From Paracoccus gahaiensis (lineage in GTDB: Bacteria > Pseudomonadota > Alphaproteobacteria > Rhodobacterales > Rhodobacteraceae): DNA of 64,000 bases. Shown here one piece after another: positions 8,582 to 17,250 of this stretch. The notes below the pieces were generated by a model that saw nothing but the letters and a program-made list of their open reading frames with translations, had not been told where the DNA came from and made no database searches. Each line of letters starts with the position of its first letter. Position 1 is the first letter of the stretch. The stretch lies in contig NZ_SUNI01000004.1 in NCBI RefSeq assembly GCF_005048225.1, positions 221,706 through 285,705 of the forward strand, given 5' to 3'. The translations under genes were made by a program, and so were the position numbers.

Positions 8582-9190
8582 TCAGTTATAGGCGGCCAGG
8601 AACAGCGATGCGGTGGCGCCGGCGGTCGCCTGGACCTCGTCCGGGGACGGATCGGTGGTGTCCAGCAGCGCCCGGTGCTGCAGCTGCCCGATCAGCAGGC
8701 CCAGCAGCTGGCGGGCCGACATGGTGCTGTCATGGGCGCGAATCTCTCCGGCCGCGATCCAGCTGTCGATCAGCAGGGCCAGCGGCGTCACGATGCGCGC
8801 GGTCATGGTGCTGTCATAGGTCAGCGCATCCTCGGGGAAGCGGCTGCCCTCGGCGATGATGACGCGGTGCAGGTGCAGGCGCGGCTCGGTCAGCAGCCAG
8901 TGCGACAGGTCGGTCATGACCTGGGCCAGCGCCTCGGAGGCCGGGCCGGACTGGTCGGGATCGAAGGGCGGCTGCTGGAAGGCCGTGTCGAGGGTCGAGC
9001 GCAGCACTTCGCGGAACATCAGCCGCTTGTCGGGGAAGTAGCTGTAGAGTGTCGCCTTGGACACCCGGGCCGAGCGCGCGATGTCGTCCACGCTGGCGCC
9101 CGAGAAACCGTCTCGCAAGAAGATCTCGGCCGCACCGGTGCGTACCTGATCGAATTTCCGTCCCTGAGTAATGCGCGACTGAATGGGCAT
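8582..9190 (-). CDS. TetR/AcrR family transcriptional regulator
   Basis: A 202-residue repressor-type protein. The N-terminal helix-turn-helix is clear (GASVDDIARSARVSKATLYSYFPDKRLMFREV, about residues 30-62); the C-terminal ligand domain is of the TetR_C type seen in AefR-like regulators. ATG 9190 is preferred; a TTG three codons upstream is possible. It is divergent from gdh across an AT-richer 254-bp region that holds a perfect inverted repeat, so it may regulate itself and/or gdh. The ligand is unknown. Confidence 0.9.
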   Translation of the reverse strand: MPIQSRITQGRKFDQVRTGAAEIFLRDGFSGASVDDIARSARVSKATLYSYFPDKRLMFREVLRSTLDTAFQQPPFDPDQSGPASEALAQVMTDLSHWLLTEPRLHLHRVIIAEGSRFPEDALTYDSTMTARIVTPLALLIDSWIAAGEIRAHDSTMSARQLLGLLIGQLQHRALLDTTDPSPDEVQATAGATASLFLAAYN

Positions 9191-9325
9191 CTGATCCAAA
9201 TCCCGTATGAGTGGTTCAGGTCAAGTGCCACAAAACACTATCAAATGGAAGAAATAACGTGCGGGCCGTTAAATAGGGCGCGAAAGGATTTCGCCATCAT
9301 TAACAAGATCGTTTTGTCTGCGAAT

Positions 9326-9348
9326 ATTTGCTCAGATCATGAGCAAAT
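9326..9348. promoter_or_regulatory. Perfect 9-bp inverted repeat, candidate operator within a probable gdh promoter
   Basis: ATTTGCTCA-GATCA-TGAGCAAAT is a perfect dyad with a 5-bp spacer. TTGCTC (9329-9334) followed after 18 bp by TGTTAT (9353-9358) gives a plausible sigma-70-type promoter reading toward gdh, with the dyad covering the -35 and spacer. That placement fits a repressor site. Which protein binds is not known; the neighbouring TetR regulator is the obvious candidate. Confidence 0.55.
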
Positions 9349-9444
9349 GAGGTGTTATGTCCCCGAATCTGCGGTAGCCGGGGCGCGACGTTTGTCCTAG
9401 CTTGGCCCTTAGAACGGCGGCGTCTGCCGTCACCAGGAGGAGAG

Positions 9445-10878
9445 ATGCCCATGTCCACGACCAATACCTCGTTCCGGGACTCGGTCGACCGGATGTTCAC
9501 CCATGCCGCGGGGCTGATGCAGCTGTCCCCGGGTCTGGAAGAGAAGATCCGGGTCTGCAACTCGACCTATACGGTGCGATTCGGGGTGCGGCTGCGGGGG
9601 CAGATCCACACCTTCACCGGCTATCGGTCGGTCCATTCCGAGCACATGGAGCCCGTGAAGGGCGGCATCCGCTATTCGCTGGACGTGAACCAGGACGAGG
9701 TCGAGGCGCTGGCCGCGCTGATGACCTACAAATGCGCGCTGGTCGAGGTGCCCTTCGGCGGGTCCAAGGGCGGGCTGAAGATCGATCCGCGCGCCTGGAA
9801 CGAGGACGAGCTGGAACGGATCACCCGGCGCTTCACCTACGAGCTGTCGCGCCGGAACCTGATCTCTCCGTCCCAGAACGTGCCGGCGCCGGACATGGGC
9901 ACGGGCGAGCGCGAGATGGCCTGGATGGCCGATGCCTACAAGCGGCTGCATCCCGACGACATCAACGCCAAGGCCTGCGTGACCGGCAAGCCGCGCACCG
10001 CGGGCGGGATCGACGGGCGGGTGGAAGCCACGGGGCGCGGCGTGCAATACGCGCTGCGCGAGTTCTTCCGCCATGACGACGTGATGAAGAAGGCCGGGCT
10101 GGAGGGCACGCTTGGCGGCAAGCGCGTGATCGTGCAGGGCCTGGGCAATGTGGGCTATCACGCCGCGCAGTTCCTGTCGGCCGAGGATGGCTGCCTGATC
10201 ACCTGCGTGATCGAGCGCGACGGCGCCATCGTGAACCCGCAGGGCCTCAACATCGACGCGCTGCGCGGCCATATCCGGGCGACCGGCGGCATCAAGGGCT
10301 TTGTCGGCGGCGAATACCGCGAGAACGGGTTGGCGCAGCTGGAGGCCGAGTGCGACATCCTGATCCCGGCGGCGGTGGAGAGCGTGATCCATGCCGGCAA
10401 TGCCGAGCGGATCGGCTGCAAGCTGATCATCGAGGCCGCGAACGGCCCGGTGACGGCGGATGCGGATGCGATCCTGCGCCGCCGGGGCATCGTCATCATC
10501 CCCGACATGTATGCCAACGCGGGCGGCGTGACCGTGTCCTATTTCGAATGGGTCAAGAACCTGTCCCAGATCAGCCTGGGCCGGCTGGAGCGCCGCAACG
10601 AGGAGGCCCGCGCCCGCATGATCGTCGAGGAGCTGGAGCGGCTCTCGGCCGACACGGGTCTGAACTGGACCCTGTCGAAGGGCTTCAAGGAGGCCTTCCT
10701 GACCGGCGCGGACGAGCTGCAGCTGGTACGCTCGGGCCTGGACGACACGATGCGCGAGAGCTTCAAGAAGATGAAGGAGGTCTGGATGAGCAACCCCAAG
10801 GTCGAGGACATGCGCACCGCGGCCTATGTGGTGGCGATCCGGCGCATCTCCAACGTCTACAATTCCCTGGGGCTGTAA
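9445..10878 (+). CDS. Glu/Leu/Phe/Val dehydrogenase (probable glutamate dehydrogenase)
   Basis: A 477-residue enzyme of the amino acid dehydrogenase superfamily that interconverts glutamate and 2-oxoglutarate with NAD(P). Visible are the substrate region (VPFGGSKGGLKIDPR, with the conserved Lys), the NVPAPDMGTGEREMAWMAD segment, and the Rossmann motif VQGLGNVGYHAA. The length fits the NAD-type GdhA of alphaproteobacteria rather than the very large NAD-GDH. An AGGAGG lies 4 nt before ATG 9445 and 10 nt before a second ATG at 9451, so either could be used. It links nitrogen and carbon metabolism. Confidence 0.92.
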   Translation: MPMSTTNTSFRDSVDRMFTHAAGLMQLSPGLEEKIRVCNSTYTVRFGVRLRGQIHTFTGYRSVHSEHMEPVKGGIRYSLDVNQDEVEALAALMTYKCALVEVPFGGSKGGLKIDPRAWNEDELERITRRFTYELSRRNLISPSQNVPAPDMGTGEREMAWMADAYKRLHPDDINAKACVTGKPRTAGGIDGRVEATGRGVQYALREFFRHDDVMKKAGLEGTLGGKRVIVQGLGNVGYHAAQFLSAEDGCLITCVIERDGAIVNPQGLNIDALRGHIRATGGIKGFVGGEYRENGLAQLEAECDILIPAAVESVIHAGNAERIGCKLIIEAANGPVTADADAILRRRGIVIIPDMYANAGGVTVSYFEWVKNLSQISLGRLERRNEEARARMIVEELERLSADTGLNWTLSKGFKEAFLTGADELQLVRSGLDDTMRESFKKMKEVWMSNPKVEDMRTAAYVVAIRRISNVYNSLGL

Positions 10879-10942
10879 GGGGGGCGCTGCCCCCCGTCCT
10901 GCGGACTCCCCCCGGGATATTTCCGGCCAAGATGAAAGGGGG
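10879..10942 (+). repeat. Hairpin-plus-core element, copy b (after gdh)
   Basis: GGGGGGC-GCT-GCCCCCC (7-bp stem, 10879-10895) starts directly after the gdh TAA; a GC spacer and the core CCCGGGATATTTCCGGCCAA plus GATGAAAG follow. It lies between the convergent gdh and tsaC genes, where it could act as a terminator. It shares design and core with copies at 6248 and 29511. Confidence 0.85.
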
Positions 10943-10961
10943 AGGGATCAGGGGCCGCGGT

Positions 10962-11909
10962 TCAGGGTCGGGGGGCGGCGGCGCGGCGCAGGCGGTCGTT
11001 GATCGCGGCGCCGAGGCCGTGATCCGGGATCGGCGCGACCGAGATTGGGCGGCCCTGGGCATCGGCGCGGCGCAGGAGGTCGAAGAGGCGGGCGGCGGCC
11101 TGGGTCAGGTCGCCCGCGTCGGACAGGCTGAAGGGGCCGGGTTGGCCGAAGGTCAAGTGCGTCTCGCCCGGTTCCGGGTGGGCGTTCAGGCGCAGGGGCG
11201 CCGTGGGGGCGTAGTGGCTGCCGAGCTGGCCCGGCGCGTTCGGGGCGGCAGGATCAGCCTGAGGGCGGGCGAGGGGCTGGTCGAGGGTCGTCTCGATCTC
11301 TTCGGCGGGGATGCCGCCGGGGCGGAGCAGGCTGGGCCGGCCATCAGGCCAGCCGATGATCGTCGATTCGAGGCCCAGGGGGCAGGGGCCTCCGTCCAGC
11401 ACGGCGGCGATGCGGCCGTCGAGGCCGCCCTCGGGTGCCAGCACGTGATCCGCCGTGGTCGGGCTGATCCGACCCGAGGCATTGGCCGAGGGTGCGGCCA
11501 GCGGGGCGCCCGCGGCGCGCAGCAGGGCCTGCGCGACCGGATGGGCGGGCACCCGCAGCCCCACCGTGTCTAAGCCCGCCGTCACCAGCGAGGCGATGCC
11601 GCTGTCCGCGCGCAGGGGCAGGACCAGCGTCAGCGCGCCGGGCCAAAAGACCTGAGCCAGCAGCAGGGCCTGGTCGGGGAACGTGGCAAGGGCCTGCGCC
11701 GCGCCCAGATCGGCCACATGCACGATCAGCGGGTTAAAGCCCGGCCGGCCCTTGGCCTCGTAGATCCGCGCCACGGCTTCGGCGTTTCGGGCATCGGCGG
11801 CGAGGCCGTAGACCGTCTCGGTCGGCATCGCCACGCAGGCGCCTTGCGACAGAAGGGCTGCGGCGCGGGCGAGGCCGGAGGCATCGGGGGACAGTCGTAG
11901 GGTCTGCAT
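10962..11909 (-). CDS. tsaC: L-threonylcarbamoyladenylate synthase (Sua5/TsaC type)
   Basis: A 315-residue protein with the YrdC core (MPTETVYGLAADA, KGRPxFNPLIVHV, FWPGALTLVLP, APSANASGRISPTTADHV) followed by the extra C-terminal Sua5 domain (GQLGSHYAPTAPLRL). It makes threonylcarbamoyl-AMP from threonine, bicarbonate and ATP for the t6A37 modification of ANN-decoding tRNAs. The start MQTLRLSPD is chosen by family alignment; the open frame continues upstream without homology. Divergent from the acyl-CoA dehydrogenase gene. Confidence 0.93.
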   Translation of the reverse strand: MQTLRLSPDASGLARAAALLSQGACVAMPTETVYGLAADARNAEAVARIYEAKGRPGFNPLIVHVADLGAAQALATFPDQALLLAQVFWPGALTLVLPLRADSGIASLVTAGLDTVGLRVPAHPVAQALLRAAGAPLAAPSANASGRISPTTADHVLAPEGGLDGRIAAVLDGGPCPLGLESTIIGWPDGRPSLLRPGGIPAEEIETTLDQPLARPQADPAAPNAPGQLGSHYAPTAPLRLNAHPEPGETHLTFGQPGPFSLSDAGDLTQAAARLFDLLRRADAQGRPISVAPIPDHGLGAAINDRLRRAAAPRP

Positions 11910-12021
11910 GTGTGACGCGGGGTTTCGGTTGAGCCTGAGGGGAACGCGGCCCAAGATGCCGCCTGACCGCAGTTGATAGACGCGCCCGGCCCCGATGCCA
12001 AGGCGCCGAAAGGAATGCACG

Positions 12022-13719
12022 ATGAGCTACACGGCCCCGGTCGAGCAGATCGACTTCATCCTGACCCATGTCGTGCCCTTTCCCGATCTGGCCCGCACCG
12101 AGCTGTTCGGCGAGGCCAGCCTCGAGACCGCGCGCGCCATCCTGGCCGAGGCGGGCAAGCTGGCCACGAACGTGCTGGCGCCGCTGAACCGGGCGGGTGA
12201 TCTGCATCCCGCGCGGCTGGAGAACGGGGTCGTGCGGACCTCTCCGGGCTTTGCCGAAGGGTTCCGGGCGATTGCCGAGGGGGGCTGGGTCGGCGTCTCG
12301 GCCGATCCCGAATATGGCGGCATGGGCTTGCCGCAGGCGCTGAACATGGCCGTGGCCGAGATGATGTCGGGCGCGAACCTGGCGCTGCAGCTGAACCCGC
12401 TGCTGACCCAAGGCCAGATCGAGGCGCTGGAGCATCACGCCAGCGACGAACTGAAGGCGCTGTACCTGCCCCGGCTGATCAGCGGTGACTGGTCGGGCAC
12501 CATGAACCTGACCGAGCCCGGCGCGGGCAGCGACGTGGGGGCGCTGACCACCAAGGCGGAACCGGCGGGGGACGGAACCTACCGGATCAGCGGGCAGAAG
12601 ATCTACATCACCTGGGGCGACGGCGACGTGACCGCGAATACCTGCCATCTGGTGCTGGCGCGGCTGCCCGGGGCGCCCAAGGGCACGCGGGGGATCAGCC
12701 TGTTCATGGTGCCCAAGTTCCTGCCTGACGATCAGGGCGATCCGGGCGTTGCCAACGACCTCCACGTGGTCAGCCTGGAACACAAGCTGGGCATCCATGG
12801 CAGCCCGACCTGCGTGATGTCCTATGACGGCGCCACCGGTTGGCTGGTCGGCGAGGAGAACAAGGGCATGGCCGCCATGTTCACGATGATGAACGTGGCG
12901 CGCCTCGGCGTCGGGATGCAGGGCGTGGGCGTGGCCGAGGCGGCGCTGCAGCAGGCGGTGGCCTATGCCACCGACCGCGACCAGATGGGGCCGATTATCG
13001 GCCATCCCGACGTGCGCCGGATGCTGGCCACCGCCCGGGCCGAGGTCTTTGCCGGGCGCGCCATCGGCCTGGCCTGCGCCACCGCCATCGACCTGGCCCG
13101 CGCGACCGGGGATGCCGACCACGCCGCCCGCGCGGCCTTCCTGACCCCCATCGCCAAGGCCTATGGCACCGACATGGGCATCCGCGTGGCCGACATGGGC
13201 ATCCAGGTCCATGGCGGCATGGGCTATGTCGAGGAGACGGGCGCCGCGCAGTATCAGCGCGACGTGCGCATCACCTCGATCTACGAGGGCACGAACGGCA
13301 TTCAGGCGATGGATCTGGTCGGGCGCAAGCTTGCGGACGGGGGCGACGCGGCCATGCGCCTGCTGGATGAGGTGCTGGACGGTGCGAAATCCGCGCAGGG
13401 GGCCCATCCCGATCTGGCCCATCAGCTGTGGCAGGCCGCCGAGACCCTGCGCGAGGCGACCCACGCGCTGCTGGAGCGCGACATGCCCGACCGCTTTGCC
13501 GGGGCGGTGCCCTATCTGACCGCCTTCGCGCGGGTGCTGGGCGGGCATTTCCACCTGCGCGCCGCGATGGCGGGCGGGGCGGGGCATCAGGCGCTGGCGC
13601 GGGTCTTCATGGCGCGCGTGCTGCCCCATCACACCGGCGATCTGGCCGAGGCGCTGGCCGGGGCGGGGGATCTGACCGGCCTGTCGGATGCGGCGCTGGC
13701 GGGCGATTTCGCGGCGTGA
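12022..13719 (+). CDS. Acyl-CoA dehydrogenase, long DmdC-like form
   Basis: A 565-residue FAD enzyme that forms the alpha-beta double bond of acyl-CoA thioesters and passes electrons to ETF. Family signatures include MNLTEPGAGSDVGALTTKA, the FAD-binding GISLFMVPKFL stretch, and HGGMGYVEETGAAQYQRDVR with the catalytic-Glu region ITSIYEGTNGIQAMDLVGRK. The extra C-terminal domain and total length match the group that includes 3-methylmercaptopropionyl-CoA dehydrogenase DmdC; the true substrate cannot be fixed from sequence. AAAGGA lies 7 nt before the ATG. Its stop overlaps the GTG of the MBL-fold hydrolase gene, so the pair forms an operon. Confidence 0.9.
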   Translation: MSYTAPVEQIDFILTHVVPFPDLARTELFGEASLETARAILAEAGKLATNVLAPLNRAGDLHPARLENGVVRTSPGFAEGFRAIAEGGWVGVSADPEYGGMGLPQALNMAVAEMMSGANLALQLNPLLTQGQIEALEHHASDELKALYLPRLISGDWSGTMNLTEPGAGSDVGALTTKAEPAGDGTYRISGQKIYITWGDGDVTANTCHLVLARLPGAPKGTRGISLFMVPKFLPDDQGDPGVANDLHVVSLEHKLGIHGSPTCVMSYDGATGWLVGEENKGMAAMFTMMNVARLGVGMQGVGVAEAALQQAVAYATDRDQMGPIIGHPDVRRMLATARAEVFAGRAIGLACATAIDLARATGDADHAARAAFLTPIAKAYGTDMGIRVADMGIQVHGGMGYVEETGAAQYQRDVRITSIYEGTNGIQAMDLVGRKLADGGDAAMRLLDEVLDGAKSAQGAHPDLAHQLWQAAETLREATHALLERDMPDRFAGAVPYLTAFARVLGGHFHLRAAMAGGAGHQALARVFMARVLPHHTGDLAEALAGAGDLTGLSDAALAGDFAA

Positions 13720-14738
13720 TCCGCAGCCCGCATGCCGAGCCGCCCGCCGAGGGCGCGGCCATCCAGGTCGCGCCGGGCGTGCTGTGGATGCGCCTGCCGC
13801 TGCCGATGAAGCTGGACCACGTCAATGTCTATGCGCTGGAGGAGGACGACGGCTGGACCCTGATCGACACGGGCTTCGACAGCCTGCGGGGCCGGGCGAT
13901 CTGGGACGGCCTGCGCGCCGGGCCTCTGGCCGGCAGGCCGGTGGTCCGGGTGATCGGCACGCATCATCATCCCGACCATATCGGGCTGGCGGGCTGGTTC
14001 ATGGACCGGGACGGGGCCGATCTGTGGATGAGCCGCACCGCCTGGCTGATGGCGCGGATGCTGGTCCTGGACGTGCAGGACCGCGCCAGCCCGCAGGCGC
14101 TGGCCTTCTGGCGCCGCGCCGGGATGCCGGCCCCGATGCTGGACCGGCGGGCGACCGAACGGCCCTTCAACTTTGCCGATGTCGTCCATCCGCTGCCCTT
14201 GGGCTTCACCCGGCTGACCGAGGGGCAAGAGGTCACCTTCGGCCGCCGGCGCTGGCGGGTGGCGATGGGGCACGGGCACGCGCCCTGCCACGCGACCTTC
14301 TGGTCGCAGGATGACTCTCTGGTGATCGGGGGCGACCAGTTGCTGCCCGGCATCTCGCCCAATCTGGGGGTCTATCCGACCGAGCCCTTGGCCGATCCGG
14401 TGGGCGAGTGGCTGGACAGCTGCATCCGGCTGAGGGCGCTGTCCCGCGACGACCAGCTGGTGCTGCCGGGGCACAAGCTGCCCTTCACCGGGCTGCCCTT
14501 CCGGCTGGACCAGCTGATGGCGAACCACCGTACGGCGCTGGACCGCCTGACCGAGGCGCTGGCCGTGGCCCCCCGCCACGCGGTCGACTGCTTCGACATC
14601 CTCTTCAAGCGCCGCATCGGGGATGCCGAATTCGGGCTGGCTTTGGTCGAGGCCGTGGCCCACCTGAACCACCTTCATCGCGCAGGTGTCATCCGTCCGG
14701 TGGGCGAAAGCGGGGGTGCGGTGCTGTGGGGGGCGTGA
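13716..14738 (+). CDS. MBL-fold metallo-hydrolase
   Basis: A 340-residue metallo-beta-lactamase-fold protein. The metal motif is GTHHHPDHIGLAGWF (HxHxDH pattern), later ligands are probably the His of GHGHAPCHA and the Asp of VIGGDQLLPGISP, and GHKLPF carries the last His. The fold covers hydroxyacylglutathione hydrolase-like thioesterases among others. GTG is taken as start because it overlaps the upstream TGA (GTGA) and the protein begins in register with the family. Coupling to an acyl-CoA dehydrogenase suggests a thioester or related substrate, which is inference. Confidence 0.85.
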   Translation: MIRSPHAEPPAEGAAIQVAPGVLWMRLPLPMKLDHVNVYALEEDDGWTLIDTGFDSLRGRAIWDGLRAGPLAGRPVVRVIGTHHHPDHIGLAGWFMDRDGADLWMSRTAWLMARMLVLDVQDRASPQALAFWRRAGMPAPMLDRRATERPFNFADVVHPLPLGFTRLTEGQEVTFGRRRWRVAMGHGHAPCHATFWSQDDSLVIGGDQLLPGISPNLGVYPTEPLADPVGEWLDSCIRLRALSRDDQLVLPGHKLPFTGLPFRLDQLMANHRTALDRLTEALAVAPRHAVDCFDILFKRRIGDAEFGLALVEAVAHLNHLHRAGVIRPVGESGGAVLWGA

Positions 14739-14791
14739 CAGGTCCGCGGCTTTCGGCTATCGCGGGTCAAACGCATCAAAAGGGGGCAGTC

Positions 14792-14944
14792 ATGGCCGAT
14801 TACGACAACAAACCGGAAGCCACGCAGGGCTCGATGGACCTCACCGACCACAAGAAGACCTTCTCGGGCTTCATGCGGGCGACCGTGTGGGTCTGCGGCC
14901 TGACCGTGGCCATCCTGCTGTTCCTTGCCCTGGCCAACGCCTGA
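14792..14944 (+). CDS. ctaH: aa3-type cytochrome c oxidase subunit IV
   Basis: A 50-residue single-pass membrane protein. The pattern MDLTDHKKTFSGFMRATVW followed by one hydrophobic helix ending FLALANA matches the bacterial aa3 oxidase subunit IV described in Paracoccus, a small accessory subunit reported as dispensable for activity. An AGGGGG precedes the ATG. It stands away from other oxidase genes, as usual for this subunit. Its presence supports assignment to the Paracoccus group. Confidence 0.88.
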   Translation: MADYDNKPEATQGSMDLTDHKKTFSGFMRATVWVCGLTVAILLFLALANA

Positions 14945-14960
14945 ACGGACGATCACGGAC

Positions 14961-15587
14961 ATGAAACGACGCGTCTTTCTGGCGGCTGCGATGCCGGTCA
15001 CCCTGGCCGCCTGCGGCGCCCAGAACATCTGGGCCAGCGACGAAAGCCTGCGGGCCGCGCGCTATGTCTCGGACGAGCCGCCCTCGATCACGCTGCTGAC
15101 GGTGATCGGCATTCCGCGGGGCGAGGGCGGGCATTCGGGGCTGATGCTCAACGGCAGCCAGCGCGTCATCTATGACCCGGCGGGCAGCTGGCAGCACCCC
15201 CGGATCCCCGAGCGCAACGACGTGCTGTACGGGATCACCGACAACTTCAAGAACTTCTACATCGATTACCACGCCCGCTCGACCTATTGGGTGGCCGAGG
15301 ACACGGTGCCGGTCACGCGCGAGGTGGCCGATCTGGCCATCCGCCGGGCCGAGCAGAACGGCGCCGGCAACAAGAGCTTCTGTGCCGTCGAATCGGGCAA
15401 GGTTCTGTCCGGCGTGCCGGGGTTCGAAGGGGTGCCGCGCGGCTTCTCGCCGCTGCGCCTGCGGGCCTGGTTCCTGACGCTGCCGGGCGTGCAGTCCAAG
15501 CGTCACGAGGATGGCGACCCGGCCAACAACCACGACGTGCTCCTGCGCCAGAAGGACGGGCAGGTCGTCGGCTATCCCAGAAGGTAA
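14961..15587 (+). CDS. Predicted lipoprotein, possible permuted NlpC/P60-like fold
   Basis: A 208-residue protein with a basic start (MKRRVF) and lipobox LAAC at about residues 15-18. After it come a His-containing strand (GEGGHSGLMLNG), YDPAGSWQHP, and far downstream a Cys (NKSFCAVESGKVLSGVPGF). A His near the N-terminus and a later Cys recall permuted NlpC/P60 (papain-like) hydrolases, but no full motif is conserved, so this is only a suggestion. It follows subunit IV by 16 bp and its 3' end overlaps the convergent azlD by 16 bp. Confidence 0.6.
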   Translation: MKRRVFLAAAMPVTLAACGAQNIWASDESLRAARYVSDEPPSITLLTVIGIPRGEGGHSGLMLNGSQRVIYDPAGSWQHPRIPERNDVLYGITDNFKNFYIDYHARSTYWVAEDTVPVTREVADLAIRRAEQNGAGNKSFCAVESGKVLSGVPGFEGVPRGFSPLRLRAWFLTLPGVQSKRHEDGDPANNHDVLLRQKDGQVVGYPRR

Positions 15588-15901
15588 AGCAGCCCGAACA
15601 GCGTCGTGGCCCCCGCCAGGATGGCCAGCATGACGTTGCGGGTCAGCACCCCCACCGCCACGGTGGCCGCTGCCGCCGCAAGGCGGGCGGGGTCGGGGGC
15701 ACCGCCCGTCGCCTCGGGCCACAGCACCAGCGGCGCCACCAGCGCGGGCAGCACCGCCACGGGCGTATAGCGCAGCATCCGCAGCACCCAGCCCGGCAGC
15801 TCGCGGTTCCCGAGCGCACCAAGGAAGGACCAGCGGATCAGATAGGTGCCGACCCCCAGCACCAGGATGATCGTCCAGATCGTCAGGTCCGATGCCTGCA
15901 T
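15572..15901 (-). CDS. azlD: AzlD-family branched-chain amino acid transport subunit
   Basis: A 109-residue membrane protein with about four hydrophobic segments and family motifs WTIILVLGVGTYLIR near the start and LRYTPVAVLPALVAP in the middle. AzlD is the small partner of AzlC in exporters of branched-chain amino acids and analogues. It follows azlC with a one-base gap, so translation is probably coupled. Confidence 0.9.
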   Translation of the reverse strand: MQASDLTIWTIILVLGVGTYLIRWSFLGALGNRELPGWVLRMLRYTPVAVLPALVAPLVLWPEATGGAPDPARLAAAAATVAVGVLTRNVMLAILAGATTLFGLLYLLG

Positions 15902-15902
15902 C

Positions 15903-16712
15903 TCAGCCCTCCTGCGCGGCGGCGCGCGTGTCGCTGCGGGCCTCGACGACGGCGCCGGTGGCCATGCCCATGGGCGCCGCGATCAAGAGACCCAGCCCCG
16001 AGGGCAGCCCCGCCAGCAGCAGGGCCGCCGCGATCGCCACGAAGCAGGCGGCCAGATGCGCGGGCGTGCGCAGCATCGGCGCGATCATCGCCAGGAAGGT
16101 GATCGGCATGGCGAAATCCAGCGCGATCCCGTCGGGAATGGCCTCGCCCACCGTGGCGCCGACCCAGCTGAACAGCATCCAGGGCAGGCACAGCATCACC
16201 GCCGTGCCGCCGAAATAGGCCAGGCGCTGCGGCATCGATAGGCGGGGGTGGCGCTCGTAATGCTGGATCGACAGCGCATAGCTCTGGTCGATCAGCGCGA
16301 AGGAGATCCAGGCCTTCTGCGCCCGGCTGGCCTCGTTCAGCCACGGCAGCAGCGAGGCCGAGTACATCGCCATCCGCAGATTCACCGCCAGCGCCGACAG
16401 GATCACGATGAGGGTCGGGGCATTGTCGGTCAGCAGCTGCACGGCGGTGAATTGCGACGCGCCCGCCAGAACCAGCACGGAAAACCCCATGACCTGCGCG
16501 ATGTTCAGCCCCGCCTCGGTCGCGACCACGCCGAAGAGCAGCGCAAAGGGCACGATGACGATCAGGAAGGGCAGGGTCTGGACGACCCCGTGGCGAAAGG
16601 CCGCGCGCGGGCTGCGGGCCAGCGCACGCCGCGATGCCGCATCGGCGGCGGCCTCTGCAAGCGAGGGCCGGGGTTCTGGGACCGGAGACATGGTGCTTTC
16701 GTCTTTCTGCAT
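15903..16712 (-). CDS. azlC: AzlC-family permease
   Basis: A 269-residue inner membrane protein with a cytoplasmic N-terminus and multiple helices; motifs FRHGVVQTLPFLIVIVPFALLFG, GASQFTAVQLL and NLRMAMYSASLLPWL are typical of AzlC. With AzlD it should form an exporter for branched-chain amino acids. A second in-frame ATG at 16691 is an equally likely start. It is divergent from a GNAT gene with about 50 bp between them. Confidence 0.9.
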   Translation of the reverse strand: MQKDESTMSPVPEPRPSLAEAAADAASRRALARSPRAAFRHGVVQTLPFLIVIVPFALLFGVVATEAGLNIAQVMGFSVLVLAGASQFTAVQLLTDNAPTLIVILSALAVNLRMAMYSASLLPWLNEASRAQKAWISFALIDQSYALSIQHYERHPRLSMPQRLAYFGGTAVMLCLPWMLFSWVGATVGEAIPDGIALDFAMPITFLAMIAPMLRTPAHLAACFVAIAAALLLAGLPSGLGLLIAAPMGMATGAVVEARSDTRAAAQEG

Positions 16713-16761
16713 TTCGCGCCATCTTGCTTGCACGACGCGCAATCCGAGGCAAGGCCGGCCG

Positions 16762-17250
16762 ATGCAGATCCTGTCCCCCATCCCCCAAGCGCTGTCGGGA
16801 CAGGCCGCCGCCCTCTGGCGAGGGCATTTCGGCGCGGCGGGATGGCCGCGCCGGATCAGCGCTGCCCACGGTCTGGTGGCCGTCGATGGCAGAGGCCGGG
16901 TGGCTGGGGTGATGGGGCTGCGGCGGGCAGAGGGCGGCTTTGCCCAAGGCCTGCCGCCGCTGCCGGGCTGGCTGTTCCACCCCGCGCCTGCGACCAGGGA
17001 TCTGGTGATCGACGGGCTGGCCGTGGCGGACCCGCGCCAAGGCACCGGCGGCGCGCTGATCGCCGCCGCCTGCGCGATCGCCGCGCGGTCCGGCCATCCC
17101 GGCCTGCGCGCCGAGGTGCGCGCCCGCAATGCCGGGGCATTGCGATTTTACGCCGCGATGGGGTTCACCCAGATCGGCCAGGGGCGCTATGGCCTGCCTT
17201 GGTGGGGGCAGGTCCATCTGCTGCGGCTGCCGGCCCCGGACCGGTCCTAG
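16762..17250 (+). CDS. GNAT-family N-acetyltransferase
   Basis: A 162-residue acetyltransferase. Motif A is VADPRQGTGGALIAAACAIA (QGTGG), followed by RARNAGALRFYAAMGFTQIG, the usual motif B with N, Y and GF. No substrate can be named. The last 4 bp overlap the convergent stop of the neighbouring membrane protein gene. Confidence 0.85.
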   Translation: MQILSPIPQALSGQAAALWRGHFGAAGWPRRISAAHGLVAVDGRGRVAGVMGLRRAEGGFAQGLPPLPGWLFHPAPATRDLVIDGLAVADPRQGTGGALIAAACAIAARSGHPGLRAEVRARNAGALRFYAAMGFTQIGQGRYGLPWWGQVHLLRLPAPDRS

